A stretch of 64,000 bases of DNA, from NCBI RefSeq assembly GCF_000526515.1, contig NZ_JAGF01000001.1, positions 372,001 through 436,000 on the forward strand, given 5' to 3'. The first letter of the stretch is position 1; every line of letters begins with the position of its first letter. Shown piece by piece: positions 42,646 to 51,214 of the stretch. The stretch is from Cellulomonas sp. KRMCY2. Its GTDB lineage: Bacteria; Actinomycetota; Actinomycetes; Actinomycetales; Cellulomonadaceae. A program made the translations under genes and the position numbers. The notes beneath the pieces are model-generated. The model was not told the origin of the DNA. It searched no databases and worked only from the letters and a program-made list of their open reading frames with translations.

Positions 42646-43245
42646 TCAGGCACCGCCGGCGGTCCGCCACCGGGCGAGGAGACCGTCCGGCACCTCCTCC
42701 GAGGTGATCGCGAACGTCCGGTGGTCGCACCACGAGCCCTGGATGTGCAGGTAGCGCTCGCGCAGACCCTCGTCGCGGAGCCCGAGCTTGGCCACGACGC
42801 GCACGCTCGCGGCGTTCTCCGGCCGGATGTTGATCTCCACCCGGTGCAGGCCGACCGGGCCGAAGCAGTGGTCGATCGCCATCGCGACCGCCGTCGGCGC
42901 CAGGCCGCGGCCCGCGACGTGCTCGCTGACCCAGTAGCCGATGCTCCCCGAGCACAACGAGCCGCGGACGATGGTGGCGACGGTCAGCTGGCCGACCAGC
43001 TCGCCGCGGTACTGGATCACCAGGGGCAGCGCCGTACCCGCGCGGGCCTGGCTCGACATCTGGCGGACGAACTCCGCGAAGGTCGGGGCGGGCCCGGTGA
43101 CGGCCTCCGGCGACGTCGCCTCCCACGGCTCGAGCCAGGCGGCGTTGCTCGCGCGCGCCGCGAGCCAGGCGCGGGCGTCACGGCGGCGCAACGGCCGGAG
43201 CACGACGTCACCCTCGGTCAGGACAACCGGCCACCCCTTGGCCAT
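42646..43245 (-). CDS. GNAT acetyltransferase, RimJ/RimL type
   Basis: 199 residues. VVLRPLRRRDARAW at the start, then VGQLTVATIVRGSLCSGSIGYWVSEHVAGRGLAPTAVAMAIDHCF (acetyl-CoA motif A) and LHRVEINIRPENAASVRVVAKLGLRDEGLRERYLHIQG (motif B). It resembles N-alpha acetyltransferases acting on ribosomal proteins; the actual target is unknown. It starts one base after the moeA stop, giving the galU-moeA-rimJ order common in actinobacteria. Confidence 0.9.
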   Translation of the reverse strand: MAKGWPVVLTEGDVVLRPLRRRDARAWLAARASNAAWLEPWEATSPEAVTGPAPTFAEFVRQMSSQARAGTALPLVIQYRGELVGQLTVATIVRGSLCSGSIGYWVSEHVAGRGLAPTAVAMAIDHCFGPVGLHRVEINIRPENAASVRVVAKLGLRDEGLRERYLHIQGSWCDHRTFAITSEEVPDGLLARWRTAGGA

Positions 43246-43246
43246 G

Positions 43247-44584
43247 TCAGACGACCTCGAGGACGAGGCAGACGAGCGGGTCGCCCACCCGGACCAGTGT
43301 GGTGTCCTCGCCGACGACGGCGAGCGCGTTGGCGCCGGCCAGTGCAGACAACGACACCGTCGACGGGTCGCCGACCGGTGTCACGAGGTAGCCCTCCGTG
43401 GGCGAGCCGCTGACCGTGGCCGGCACGAACTGACGCCGCCCCGCGGGCGAGGCCCAGGGGGTCGTGACCGCGGCCCGCACCGACGGCCGGAAGAGATCGG
43501 TGTGACCCGCCATCGCACGCAGGGCCGGCCGGACGAAGACCTCGAAGGACACGATCGCAGCGACGGGGTGACCGGGGAGCGCGAAGACCGGGATACCACC
43601 GGGTCGGTCGACGCCCGCGCCGGCCGCCGTCGGTCCGGGGGCGCTGCCCAGACCGGTGGCGTGCGCGCTGCCCTGGCCGTGCAGGCCGCCGCGGTCCGCC
43701 ACGTCGTCGTCCTGGCGCACCGTCCCGAAGCCCTGCCGACGACCCGGAGTCATCGCGATCTGGTCGAAGCGCACGCTCCCGAGCGGGGCGAGCACGTCGG
43801 TCACGGTGTCCCACGGTCCGGCGCTCAGGCCGCCGGTCAGGACGAGCAGGTCGGCGCGGACGAGCTGGTCGGCCAGGATCTCGCGCAGCGCGGCGCGGTC
43901 GTCACCGACCGGCCCGACCCGTACGGCTGCGGCGCCGGTGTCCTTGACCGCAGCGGCCAGGGCGTGACCGTCGGCATCGAAGACCCCGCCGTCAGCACGT
44001 CGGCGACCCGGCTCGACGAGCTCGTCGCCGACCGAGACCACCACGACGCGCGGCGCCGGGTGCACCCGCAACCGACCCCGCCCGATGGCAGCGGCGAGCG
44101 CGAGGTGCCGGGCGCCGAGCCGGATCCCCGAGCGCAGCACCACCGAGCCGGCCGTGGCGTCCTGGGCCACCGGCCGCAGGTGCTCGCCCGGCTCCGCCCC
44201 GCCGTGCACCAGGACGCGCGCCCTTCCGCGGTCGGTCCGCTCCATCGGCACGACGGCGTCCGCGCCGTGCGGCAGGGGTGCCCCGGCCGCGACGAGGATC
44301 GCCGTCCCCGGCACGAGCCGCAGCGGACCCGCGGACGTGACCGGGGCGTCGTGCACGACCGGCAGCTGGACGTCGGGAGACCTGCCCGGACCGGGCAGCC
44401 CGACATCGGCCGCGAGCACGGCATAGCCGTCACAGCCGGCCACCGTCCACGACGGGACGTCGAACGGAGCCGTGACGTCCTCGGCCAGGATGCACCCGGC
44501 ACTGTCGGCCAGGACGACGTCCAGAGGGGACACCGGGCGGGCCGCTGCGAGCACGGCGGTCAGGTGGTCGGAGACGGATCTCAT
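43247..44584 (-). CDS. moeA: Molybdopterin molybdotransferase MoeA (Glp-like)
   Basis: 445 residues. DVPSWTVAGCDGYAVLAADV resembles the MoeA N-terminal start (usual P...SAMDGYA); VLTGGLSAGPWDTVTDVLAPLGSVRFDQIAMTPG is the molybdopterin-binding MoCF domain, and PVFALPGHPVAAIVSFEVFVRPAL the C-terminal signature. Several motif residues deviate, for example GCDGYA in place of SAMDGYA and SAG in place of SVG. A role in molybdenum cofactor insertion is family knowledge. It lies eight bases after galU and one base before rimJ-like. Confidence 0.9.
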   Translation of the reverse strand: MRSVSDHLTAVLAAARPVSPLDVVLADSAGCILAEDVTAPFDVPSWTVAGCDGYAVLAADVGLPGPGRSPDVQLPVVHDAPVTSAGPLRLVPGTAILVAAGAPLPHGADAVVPMERTDRGRARVLVHGGAEPGEHLRPVAQDATAGSVVLRSGIRLGARHLALAAAIGRGRLRVHPAPRVVVVSVGDELVEPGRRRADGGVFDADGHALAAAVKDTGAAAVRVGPVGDDRAALREILADQLVRADLLVLTGGLSAGPWDTVTDVLAPLGSVRFDQIAMTPGRRQGFGTVRQDDDVADRGGLHGQGSAHATGLGSAPGPTAAGAGVDRPGGIPVFALPGHPVAAIVSFEVFVRPALRAMAGHTDLFRPSVRAAVTTPWASPAGRRQFVPATVSGSPTEGYLVTPVGDPSTVSLSALAGANALAVVGEDTTLVRVGDPLVCLVLEVV

Positions 44585-44591
44585 AGGCCGC

Positions 44592-45524
44592 TCATCTTTG
44601 CAGCGTCGACACGTACTCGATCAGCCAGGCGCGCAGGTCAGGGCCGAGGTCCGGTCGGTCGACGGCGATCCGCACGACGGCCTTGAGGTAGTCGAGGCGG
44701 TCACCGGTGTCGTAGCGCCGGCCGCGGAAGACGATGCCGTGCACCCCGCCGCCCTGCTCCGCAGGCATCGTGGCGAGGGTGGCGAGGGCGTCGGTGAGCT
44801 GGATCTCGCCACCACGCCCGGGCGGGGTGCGCTCGAGCACGTCGAACACCGCCGGGTGCAGCACGTACCGGCCGATCACGGCCAGGTTGCTCGGCGCGTC
44901 GGCCGCATCGGGCTTCTCGACGAGCCCGGTCACCCTGACCTCGTCCGGCCAGCCGGCCGCGCCATCGGCCCCACCACCGGCCGCACCATCGGTGACCGGC
45001 TCGACAGCGGCGCAGCCGTACAGGTGGACCTGCTCGGGGTCGACCTCGAGCAAGGCGATCACCGACCCGCCGACCCGCTCCTGCAGGGCGATCATCTCGG
45101 TGAGCAGCGGATCCCGCGGGTCGATCAGGTCGTCACCCAGCAGCACGGCGAACGCCTCGGCCCCGACGTGGTGGCGCGCGCACAGGACGGCATGGCCCAG
45201 ACCCTTCGGCTGGCCCTGCCGGACGAAGTGCACGTTCGCCATGTCGGACGAGTGCCGGACGAGGGCGAGGCGCTCCGTCTCGCCCTTGGCCTCGAGGATG
45301 GCCTCGAGCTCCGGGACGGTGTCGAAGTGGTCCGCCAGCGTGCGCTTGGAGCGACCGGTGATCATCAGCACGTCGAGGAGGCCTGCAGCGACGGCCTCTT
45401 CGACGACGTACTGGATGGCGGGCTTGTCCACGACCGGGAGCATCTCCTTGGGCGTGGACTTCGTGGCGGGCAGGAACCTGGTCCCGAGACCTGCTGCGGG
45501 GATCACGGCTTTGCGGATCGTCAT
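44592..45524 (-). CDS. galU: UTP-glucose-1-phosphate uridylyltransferase
   Basis: 310 residues from the ATG at 45524. AVIPAAGLGTRFLPATKSTPKEMLPVVDKPAIQYVVEEA is the nucleotidyl site; VLLGDDLIDP and LVEKPDAADAPSNLAVIGRYVL are further GalU marks. It supplies UDP-glucose for EPS, trehalose and glycolipids and so feeds the locus at 1-15 kb. TAGCCT ends seven bases before the ATG, a leaderless pattern. Divergent from the 5-FTHF cyclo-ligase. A longer frame to 45575 lacks support. Confidence 0.95.
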   Translation of the reverse strand: MTIRKAVIPAAGLGTRFLPATKSTPKEMLPVVDKPAIQYVVEEAVAAGLLDVLMITGRSKRTLADHFDTVPELEAILEAKGETERLALVRHSSDMANVHFVRQGQPKGLGHAVLCARHHVGAEAFAVLLGDDLIDPRDPLLTEMIALQERVGGSVIALLEVDPEQVHLYGCAAVEPVTDGAAGGGADGAAGWPDEVRVTGLVEKPDAADAPSNLAVIGRYVLHPAVFDVLERTPPGRGGEIQLTDALATLATMPAEQGGGVHGIVFRGRRYDTGDRLDYLKAVVRIAVDRPDLGPDLRAWLIEYVSTLQR

Positions 45525-45633
45525 GGCACGCAGGCTATCCGGCCCCGTCGTGCCGCGTCGCGGTGGGCACCCCACGGCCGCCGAACCGTCACTCCTGGTC
45601 CATCATCGATGGTTTCTTTGCGATGATGTGACC

Positions 45634-46299
45634 GTGACCAGCACAGCCCAGCCGTATCCCGCGTACCGTCCGGGCCTCGACCTGACGGACGTGAAGGAAG
45701 AGCTCAGGCGCGCGATCCGGTCCGAACGTGAGCGCATGACCGCCCGTGCGCGGGCCCGCGCGGCCGAGGACTTCGCCATGGTGGTCGGCGACCTCCCGCA
45801 GGTGCGCGCGGCGCGATGTGTCGCTGCGTACGTCGCACGGCCCAACGAGCCGGGTACCGTCCCGCTGCTCGAACGCCTCGCCGCGCGGGGCACCACGGTC
45901 CTGCTGCCGGTACTGGGCACCGGCCTGCAGCGCGACTGGGCGTGGTTCACCTCGGCGAGCGAGCTCGAGGTCCGGGCACCGGGCCGCCCACCGGAACCGG
46001 CGGGGCCGACCGTCGGCGCCGAGATGCTCGCCCAGGCCGACGCGATCATCGCACCGGCGCTCGCGGTCGACACGTCCGGCATGCGGCTGGGCCAGGGCGG
46101 CGGCTGGTACGACCGCGTCCTGGCGTACGCGCGCCCCGATGCGTGCGTGATCGCGATGGTCTTCCCGGACGAGGTGTACGACGCCGAGGTGCGGCCGCTG
46201 CCCCGTCAGGAGCACGACCAGCCGGTGGACATCGTGGCGACGCCGGCCGGCTGGCAGTGGGTGCGCAACCGCGGCGACGCGCCCTGCGTCACGGTCTGA
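45634..46299 (+). CDS. 5-formyltetrahydrofolate cyclo-ligase
   Basis: About 221 residues. KEELRRAIRSERERM at the start, VAAYVARPNEPGTVPLLERLAARGTTVLLPVL and the ATP/folate signature AVDTSGMRLGQGGGWYDRVLAY (about 140-161) identify the family, which converts 5-formyl-THF to methenyl-THF using ATP. The start is GTG 45634 (a GTG six bases upstream at 45628 is also in frame). It is divergent from galU over about 110 bases. Confidence 0.92.
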   Translation: MTSTAQPYPAYRPGLDLTDVKEELRRAIRSERERMTARARARAAEDFAMVVGDLPQVRAARCVAAYVARPNEPGTVPLLERLAARGTTVLLPVLGTGLQRDWAWFTSASELEVRAPGRPPEPAGPTVGAEMLAQADAIIAPALAVDTSGMRLGQGGGWYDRVLAYARPDACVIAMVFPDEVYDAEVRPLPRQEHDQPVDIVATPAGWQWVRNRGDAPCVTV

Positions 46300-46347
46300 G
46301 GTCGACCGGCCCACGGCTCGGGTCGGGGCTCACCTGCTGGCGGCCCA

Positions 46348-46415
46348 CAGGCTCACGGCTCAGGGCTCACGGCTCAGGGCTCACGGCTCAGGGCTCAGGG
46401 CTCAGGGCTCAGGGT
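46348..46415. repeat. 7/14-bp tandem repeats at a convergent gene end
   Basis: GCTCACGGCTCAGG repeats about three times and then GCTCAGG four times. The array straddles the stop codon of the penicillin acylase (46395), so its last residues (LSPEP) are encoded by the repeat. Copy-number change could alter the C-terminus. Confidence 0.75.
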
Positions 46416-48968
46416 GAGCTCGCGGCTCGTCGCCTCCCGGACTGCCTGCGGCGAGTACGGCCACGGGAACGTCTCCCCCGCCGCCCACGCGGCGAACTGA
46501 TCGGTGTAGTGCACGCTGCCGGGGTGCCCTGAGCTGCCGGTCTGGTTGACCCACGTGGAGGCGTCGAGGTCGGCGAGGTCGACCACCATCCGCATCGAGG
46601 CGGCCGCCGTGACGGCGAACGAGCCGCTCGCAGCGTCCCAGGACGTGGCGTTGACGATCGACGACCCGCCGGGCACGGGCAGCGGGCGCGGGTTGACGAG
46701 GCGGCGGACCGGCTCGGGGACCGTCGGCCCACCGAGGACCGGGTGCGTCGGCGCTGCGGTGTGCAGCCGTCCCCACTGCCACTCCTGCGCCTCCTTGCCG
46801 AGCTCGACCGTCAGCTCGAGGCGGGCGGTGGTCAACGAGCGCGACAGGATCTCGTCCCTGCTCTCGACGACGTTGACGGTCCGGCGGTCGTCCCACCAGG
46901 CGTTGTCGGGCTCCTCGAGCAGCCGCGTGACGACCTCGAGCCAGCGGCTGTCACCACTCGGCCACTGGTCCTCGGGCAGGTCGTCCCAGAAGGTCAGCTC
47001 GAGGATGTTGGCCCACACCGAGGAGAAGTACGCGGCAGCCGCTGAGTCGGCGCCCTGCACCTGGTCCCAGTCCCGGAGCAGGTCGACGCCTTCTGCGGCG
47101 AAGTCGTCCTCGACCGGGACCGCCAGCAGGGCCGGCAGGAGCGCGTCCGCATACGGGCTCCACGCGTCGTTCTGCAGCGCGCCGGTGAGCTCGACGTCGA
47201 TCGGCGTGCCCGAGGCGATCTGCTCGTCGAGCACGTCACGGATGCGCTGCGACCGGTAGCCGTAGTCCCAGTCGGAGGTCAGGTACGGCCCGACGCCGGC
47301 CGACGTCACCGCCTGGTTGGCCGCGACGACGTACCCGACGGCCGGGTCGACGACGGCCGGCATCACCGCCGGGTCGACGAAGCCCTGCCAGTCGTAGCGG
47401 GAGTCCCAGCCCGGTCGGGGCCAGGTCCCGTCGGAGGGCACCGGTCCGTCCAGGACCCGCGCGCGCAGCGGGATCTGGCCCGGTGCCTGGTAGCCGATCT
47501 GACCGGCTGTGGTCGCGAAGACGATGTTCTGCGAGGGGACGGCGAACAGCGCGGCTGCCTCGGCGATGTCGGCGGCCTCGGAGGCCGTGGCGAAGGCGAA
47601 CACCGCGTCGGCGGTCCGTCCTGGCTGCAGTGCTGTCCAGCCGAGCGCGACCTCGGTGACACCGTGGAACCCGTCGACGGTCGGCGACGACGCGACCCGG
47701 CCGATCTCCAGGACGTCGGAGACGATCGGGCCGTGCACCGTCGAGCGGATCTCGAGCTCGACCGGGTCACCGCCGGCCACCTCGATCGTCTCGGTGCGCA
47801 CGTCCAGCGGCTCCTGGACGCCGTCGCGCAGGTAGGTACCGGTCTCCGGGTCGACGCGCTCGAGGAAGAAGTCGGTGACGTCGGCCCGGAGGCTCGTCAG
47901 CCCCCAGGCGAGGTCGGCGTTGTGGCCGATGATGACACCGGGGAAGCCCGCGAACGTGAAGCCGGAGACCTCGAACGGGCAGGCCGTGCCGACCTCGGTG
48001 CAGTACAGACCCATCTGCGTCCAGATCCCGGGGGCGGAGATCGCCAGGTGCGGGTCGTTGGCCAGGATCGGCAGCCCGGAGGCCGTGTGCTCGCCCGAGA
48101 CGACCCACGAGTTGGAGCCCGTGCCGTCGCCCTCCCCGAGCAGGTGCGGTACGGCGTCGAGCGCCTCCTGGGCTGCCTCGACGGCGCGCTGCAGGTCCGG
48201 GCCGAGCAGCGTCCCGTCCGGCGCGCCCACCAGCGGCGCGGACGCCTCGGCCGCGACCGGGACCTCGCTGATGATCGGCAGGTTGGTCTCCTGCGGGTAC
48301 CGCGGGAACAGCTCGTCGACCCGGCCGACGTCGCGGACCGTGGCGTACGTCAAGGCCCTGGAGAGCTCCTGGTCGTAGTTGCCCCGCAGGTCCCATGCCA
48401 TCGCCTTGAGCCACGCGAGGGAGTCGATGGGGTCCCACTGCTCCGGCGGGCCGAGGTCCACCTGGAGACCCAGGACCGTGTACTCCACGCCGAGGGAGTC
48501 CAGGTCGTGGGTGTCGAGGTAGGCGTTGACGCCGTCGGCGTAGGCCGTCAGGTAGCTGCGCGTGTCCTCGTCGAGGAGCTCCCACTCGTCCGCGGCGACG
48601 TCGCGCCAGCCGAACGTGCGGATGACCTGGTCGGCGGCGAGCGCGTCGTCGTCGGCACCGACCAGCTCGGACAGCCGTCCGGCGGTGACGTGCCGCCGGT
48701 AGTCCATCTCGAAGAAGCGGTCCTGGGCGTGCACGTAGCCCTGCGCCCGGAAGAGGTCCTCGGCGTCGTCGGCGTAGATGCTCGGCACCCCCAGCGCGTC
48801 CCGCAGCACTGTGACGTCGGCGGTGAGGCCCGGCAGCTCGAGAGTGCCCGAGTGCTCGGGGAGCGGGCGGCGCACGACGGTCGCCGCGACGGCTGCGACC
48901 GCGACGAGCACGAGCACGACGACGGCGGCGACGCCGATCAGGTAGCGCAGTGCGCGACGACGGGGCAC
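46395..48968 (-). CDS. Penicillin acylase family Ntn-hydrolase
   Basis: 857 residues. A membrane anchor (about 9-32) leads to the alpha chain with VPSIYADDAEDLFRAQGYVHAQDRFFEMD. The autocleavage point is GDGTG-SNSWVVSG: Ser285 becomes the N-terminal nucleophile of the beta chain. Later marks are LANDPHLAISAPGIW, FPGVIIGHNADLAWGLTS and a KAM/NGY-type middle. Members hydrolyse penicillins, acyl-homoserine lactones or other amides; substrate cannot be told. It acts outside the cytoplasmic membrane. The 3' end lies in a short tandem repeat. Confidence 0.92.
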   Translation of the reverse strand: MPRRRALRYLIGVAAVVVLVLVAVAAVAATVVRRPLPEHSGTLELPGLTADVTVLRDALGVPSIYADDAEDLFRAQGYVHAQDRFFEMDYRRHVTAGRLSELVGADDDALAADQVIRTFGWRDVAADEWELLDEDTRSYLTAYADGVNAYLDTHDLDSLGVEYTVLGLQVDLGPPEQWDPIDSLAWLKAMAWDLRGNYDQELSRALTYATVRDVGRVDELFPRYPQETNLPIISEVPVAAEASAPLVGAPDGTLLGPDLQRAVEAAQEALDAVPHLLGEGDGTGSNSWVVSGEHTASGLPILANDPHLAISAPGIWTQMGLYCTEVGTACPFEVSGFTFAGFPGVIIGHNADLAWGLTSLRADVTDFFLERVDPETGTYLRDGVQEPLDVRTETIEVAGGDPVELEIRSTVHGPIVSDVLEIGRVASSPTVDGFHGVTEVALGWTALQPGRTADAVFAFATASEAADIAEAAALFAVPSQNIVFATTAGQIGYQAPGQIPLRARVLDGPVPSDGTWPRPGWDSRYDWQGFVDPAVMPAVVDPAVGYVVAANQAVTSAGVGPYLTSDWDYGYRSQRIRDVLDEQIASGTPIDVELTGALQNDAWSPYADALLPALLAVPVEDDFAAEGVDLLRDWDQVQGADSAAAAYFSSVWANILELTFWDDLPEDQWPSGDSRWLEVVTRLLEEPDNAWWDDRRTVNVVESRDEILSRSLTTARLELTVELGKEAQEWQWGRLHTAAPTHPVLGGPTVPEPVRRLVNPRPLPVPGGSSIVNATSWDAASGSFAVTAAASMRMVVDLADLDASTWVNQTGSSGHPGSVHYTDQFAAWAAGETFPWPYSPQAVREATSRELTLSPEP

Positions 48969-49189
48969 GCAGCGAGACTAACCGCCCGGAGCCGTCCGGG
49001 CCCGGTGCACGGGCGGTCGACCCGGACCCACCTGGCGTCCGCGGCGGAGCGCCGTCCGTGGACGGATCGCGCCCCGGCGCTCCGGGGCCGTACGATTGGC
49101 ACTCGGATCGGGTGAGTGCCAGTCGGCGGGTCGTCGACGGAGCAGGACCAGCGTGCTCGGCCGACCTCACCGGACGTCCTGGAGGAACC

Positions 49190-49651
49190 GTGCCCACCTA
49201 CGCGTATGCGTGCACGCAGTGCGATCACCGCTTCGACGCCCAGCAGGCGTTCACCGACGACGCACTGACCGACTGCCCGCGTTGCGGCGCGCGGCTGCGC
49301 AAGCTCTTCGGCAACGTCGGCGTGGTGTTCAAGGGCTCCGGGTTCTACCGGACCGACGCGCGCAACGAGCGCAAGGGCAAGATCGCCGCGTCCACGAGGT
49401 CGGACAGCGCCTCGACGACGTCGGACAGCGCCTCGAGCAGCGGGTCGGCCGACTCCGCCGCAGCGTCGACGGGCGGCTCCGGCGGCTCGTCGACCTCCGG
49501 GAGCACCGGCGGGTCCGGTGCGCCGAGCACCTCGGGTGGCTCCGGGCCGTCGACGAGCGGGCCATCGACGAGCGGGTCGTCGCCGGCCGGCTCCAACAGC
49601 TCGACCGGCGCCAGCACCTCGAGCAGCGGCGCCGCCGCTGCCGGCAGCTGA
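49190..49651 (+). CDS. FmdB-like zinc-ribbon protein with Ser/Gly-rich tail
   Basis: 153 residues from GTG 49190 (GGAGG five bases upstream). The first 60 residues are an FmdB/CxxC zinc ribbon: MPTYAYACTQCDHRF...LTDCPRCGARLRKLFGNVGVVFKGSGFY. The remaining 90 are Ser/Gly/Thr low-complexity with repeated STSG units, much longer than the usual tail. A nucleic-acid or regulatory role is assumed for the family. It sits between the penicillin acylase and the SAF gene, an order often seen in relatives. Confidence 0.88.
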   Translation: MPTYAYACTQCDHRFDAQQAFTDDALTDCPRCGARLRKLFGNVGVVFKGSGFYRTDARNERKGKIAASTRSDSASTTSDSASSSGSADSAAASTGGSGGSSTSGSTGGSGAPSTSGGSGPSTSGPSTSGSSPAGSNSSTGASTSSSGAAAAGS

Positions 49652-49737
49652 TCCCCCGGACCCGGACCACACCGGCCGGTCCACAACCCGGTCGCACCCG
49701 GGTCGGGACGCCAGCCCCGACGTCCTAGCGTGCCGCC

Positions 49738-50514
49738 ATGGCGCGCCGCACCCCGTACACCCCGAGCGTCCCGTCCGCGCGGTCACCGCTGCCTGCACCG
49801 CCGGCGCCACGAGCGGCAGCGCCCCGCGGTCGCCGGAGCGCCGCGCTGCTCGCGCTGCGCATCGCGCTCTGGCGACTGCGTCCGTTCGTCCTGCCGCTCG
49901 TGGTCGTCGCAGCGGTCGCGGTCGGCGTCCGTCACGTCGCGCCGCCGCCCCCGCGGACGCAACCGGTCGTCGTGACAGCCCATGAGGTCCCGGCCGGCCG
50001 GCCGCTGACCGGCGCGGACCTTCGGGTGGTGCAGATGGCGCCGCGCGTCGTGCCGGACGGCGCGCTGAGCGACCCGGACGAGCTGGTCGGCCGTGGCGCG
50101 GTCGTGCCGCTGCCCCGGGGCCTACCCGTCGTCGACTCCGTGCTCGAGGGCGACCGGTTCGGTCTCGACCCGCCGCCGGGCACGGTCGTGGTGCCGGTCC
50201 GGCTCGCCGACGGCTCCGTCCCCGGCTTCCTGCGCACCGGGGACCTCATCGACCTCGTGGTCCCCGGCTCCGGGTTCGACGCCCTGCTCGGCACGGACAG
50301 CGACCCGGGCCCCGCCGAGCCCGACGTGCTGGCCCGCCGGGCCCTGGTGGTCGATGTCGGGCAGGACGGTCGGCCCGGCGCCGGCGCGTCCCTGGCGAGC
50401 CTCGACGGCGAGGCGGCCCGGCTCGTCGTGATGGTCGCGGTACCACCGCAGGACGGCAGGCGCCTGGCCGCCGCGGGCGACGAGGGTTCACTCGGAGCCG
50501 TTCTGGTGGAATGA
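49738..50514 (+). CDS. SAF-domain membrane protein (CpaB/RcpC-like)
   Basis: 258 residues. A Pro/Ala-rich cytoplasmic N-terminus, one membrane helix (FVLPLVVVAAVAVGV, about 50-64) and an extracellular SAF domain (VVVTAHEVPAGRPLTGADLRVVQMAPRVVPDGAL...LPRGLPVVDSVLEGD) followed by a beta-rich part. SAF/CpaB proteins help Flp-pilus assembly, but no other pilus gene lies nearby, so this is only a fold-level call. TAGCGT (49726-49731) ends six bases before the ATG (leaderless pattern). Confidence 0.82.
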   Translation: MARRTPYTPSVPSARSPLPAPPAPRAAAPRGRRSAALLALRIALWRLRPFVLPLVVVAAVAVGVRHVAPPPPRTQPVVVTAHEVPAGRPLTGADLRVVQMAPRVVPDGALSDPDELVGRGAVVPLPRGLPVVDSVLEGDRFGLDPPPGTVVVPVRLADGSVPGFLRTGDLIDLVVPGSGFDALLGTDSDPGPAEPDVLARRALVVDVGQDGRPGAGASLASLDGEAARLVVMVAVPPQDGRRLAAAGDEGSLGAVLVE

Positions 50515-50560
50515 TCACGCGCGTCGGGGTATCCGGCGCCCGAGCGCTCAGGAGGTTCAG

Positions 50561-50953
50561 ATGATCACCGGGTTCAAGAGCTTCGTCCTGCGTGGGAACG
50601 TCATCGACCTGGCCGTCGCGGTCGTCATCGGCGGCGCGTTCGCTCTCGTCGTCAAGGCGCTCGTGGACGGCTTCATCAACCCGCTGATCGCCGCGATCTT
50701 CGGCCAGCCGGACCTGACGAGCGTCTGGATGTTCGAGATCAACGGCGCGATCTTCACGATCGGCGCGATCCTCGGTGCCGTCATCAACTTCCTGCTCATC
50801 GCCCTGGCCGTCTACTTCGTCATCGTGCTGCCGATGAACACGCTGGCCGAGCGTCGCAAGGCCGGCACCGAGCCCGAGCCAGAGGGACCCGCCGAGGACG
50901 TCCTCCTGCTCCAGGAGATCCGCGACCTGCTGGCCGCCCGCCGGGAGATCTGA
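50561..50953 (+). CDS. mscL: Large-conductance mechanosensitive channel
   Basis: 130 residues. FKSFVLRGNVIDLAVAVVIGGAFALVVKALVDGFINPLIAAIFG is the first helix of MscL; GAIFTIGAILGAVINFLLIALAVYFVIVLPMN the second; a charged C-terminal helix (EDVLLLQEIRDLLAAR) follows. The pentameric pore releases solutes on osmotic downshock. ATG 50561 with AGGAGG at 50550-50555. Confidence 0.96.
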   Translation: MITGFKSFVLRGNVIDLAVAVVIGGAFALVVKALVDGFINPLIAAIFGQPDLTSVWMFEINGAIFTIGAILGAVINFLLIALAVYFVIVLPMNTLAERRKAGTEPEPEGPAEDVLLLQEIRDLLAARREI

Positions 50954-50959
50954 GCCGGG

Positions 50960-51214
50960 TCACCAGTGCGGTGGCACCTCCCGGAGGAACCGCTCGTCGT
51001 CGCCGGGTCCGCTGGGCTCACCCCAGCCCTCGTCGGTGTCGTCCGCGCTGCGTGAGGGGATGACCGGGTCGGCGTCGGCCCGCGGCACACCGCGGGTCGC
51101 GCGGCGTCGGCGTCGGCGTTGCCCCTGCGGGGCGTCAGCAGGCACGTCCGGTGCGTCGGACTGCTCGTTCACCGCGGTCTGGTCCGTCCCCTCGGCCGGG
51201 TCCGGGTCGCTCAT
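50960..51214 (-). CDS. Small charged protein of unknown function
   Basis: 84 residues: acidic N-terminus, a run of Arg in the middle (QRRRRRRATR) and an acidic C-terminus ending FLREVPPHW. No family recognised; predicted disordered. The start overlaps the stop of the large helicase-like gene (51211, ATGA), so the two are translationally coupled and may work together. Confidence 0.7.
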   Translation of the reverse strand: MSDPDPAEGTDQTAVNEQSDAPDVPADAPQGQRRRRRRATRGVPRADADPVIPSRSADDTDEGWGEPSGPGDDERFLREVPPHW

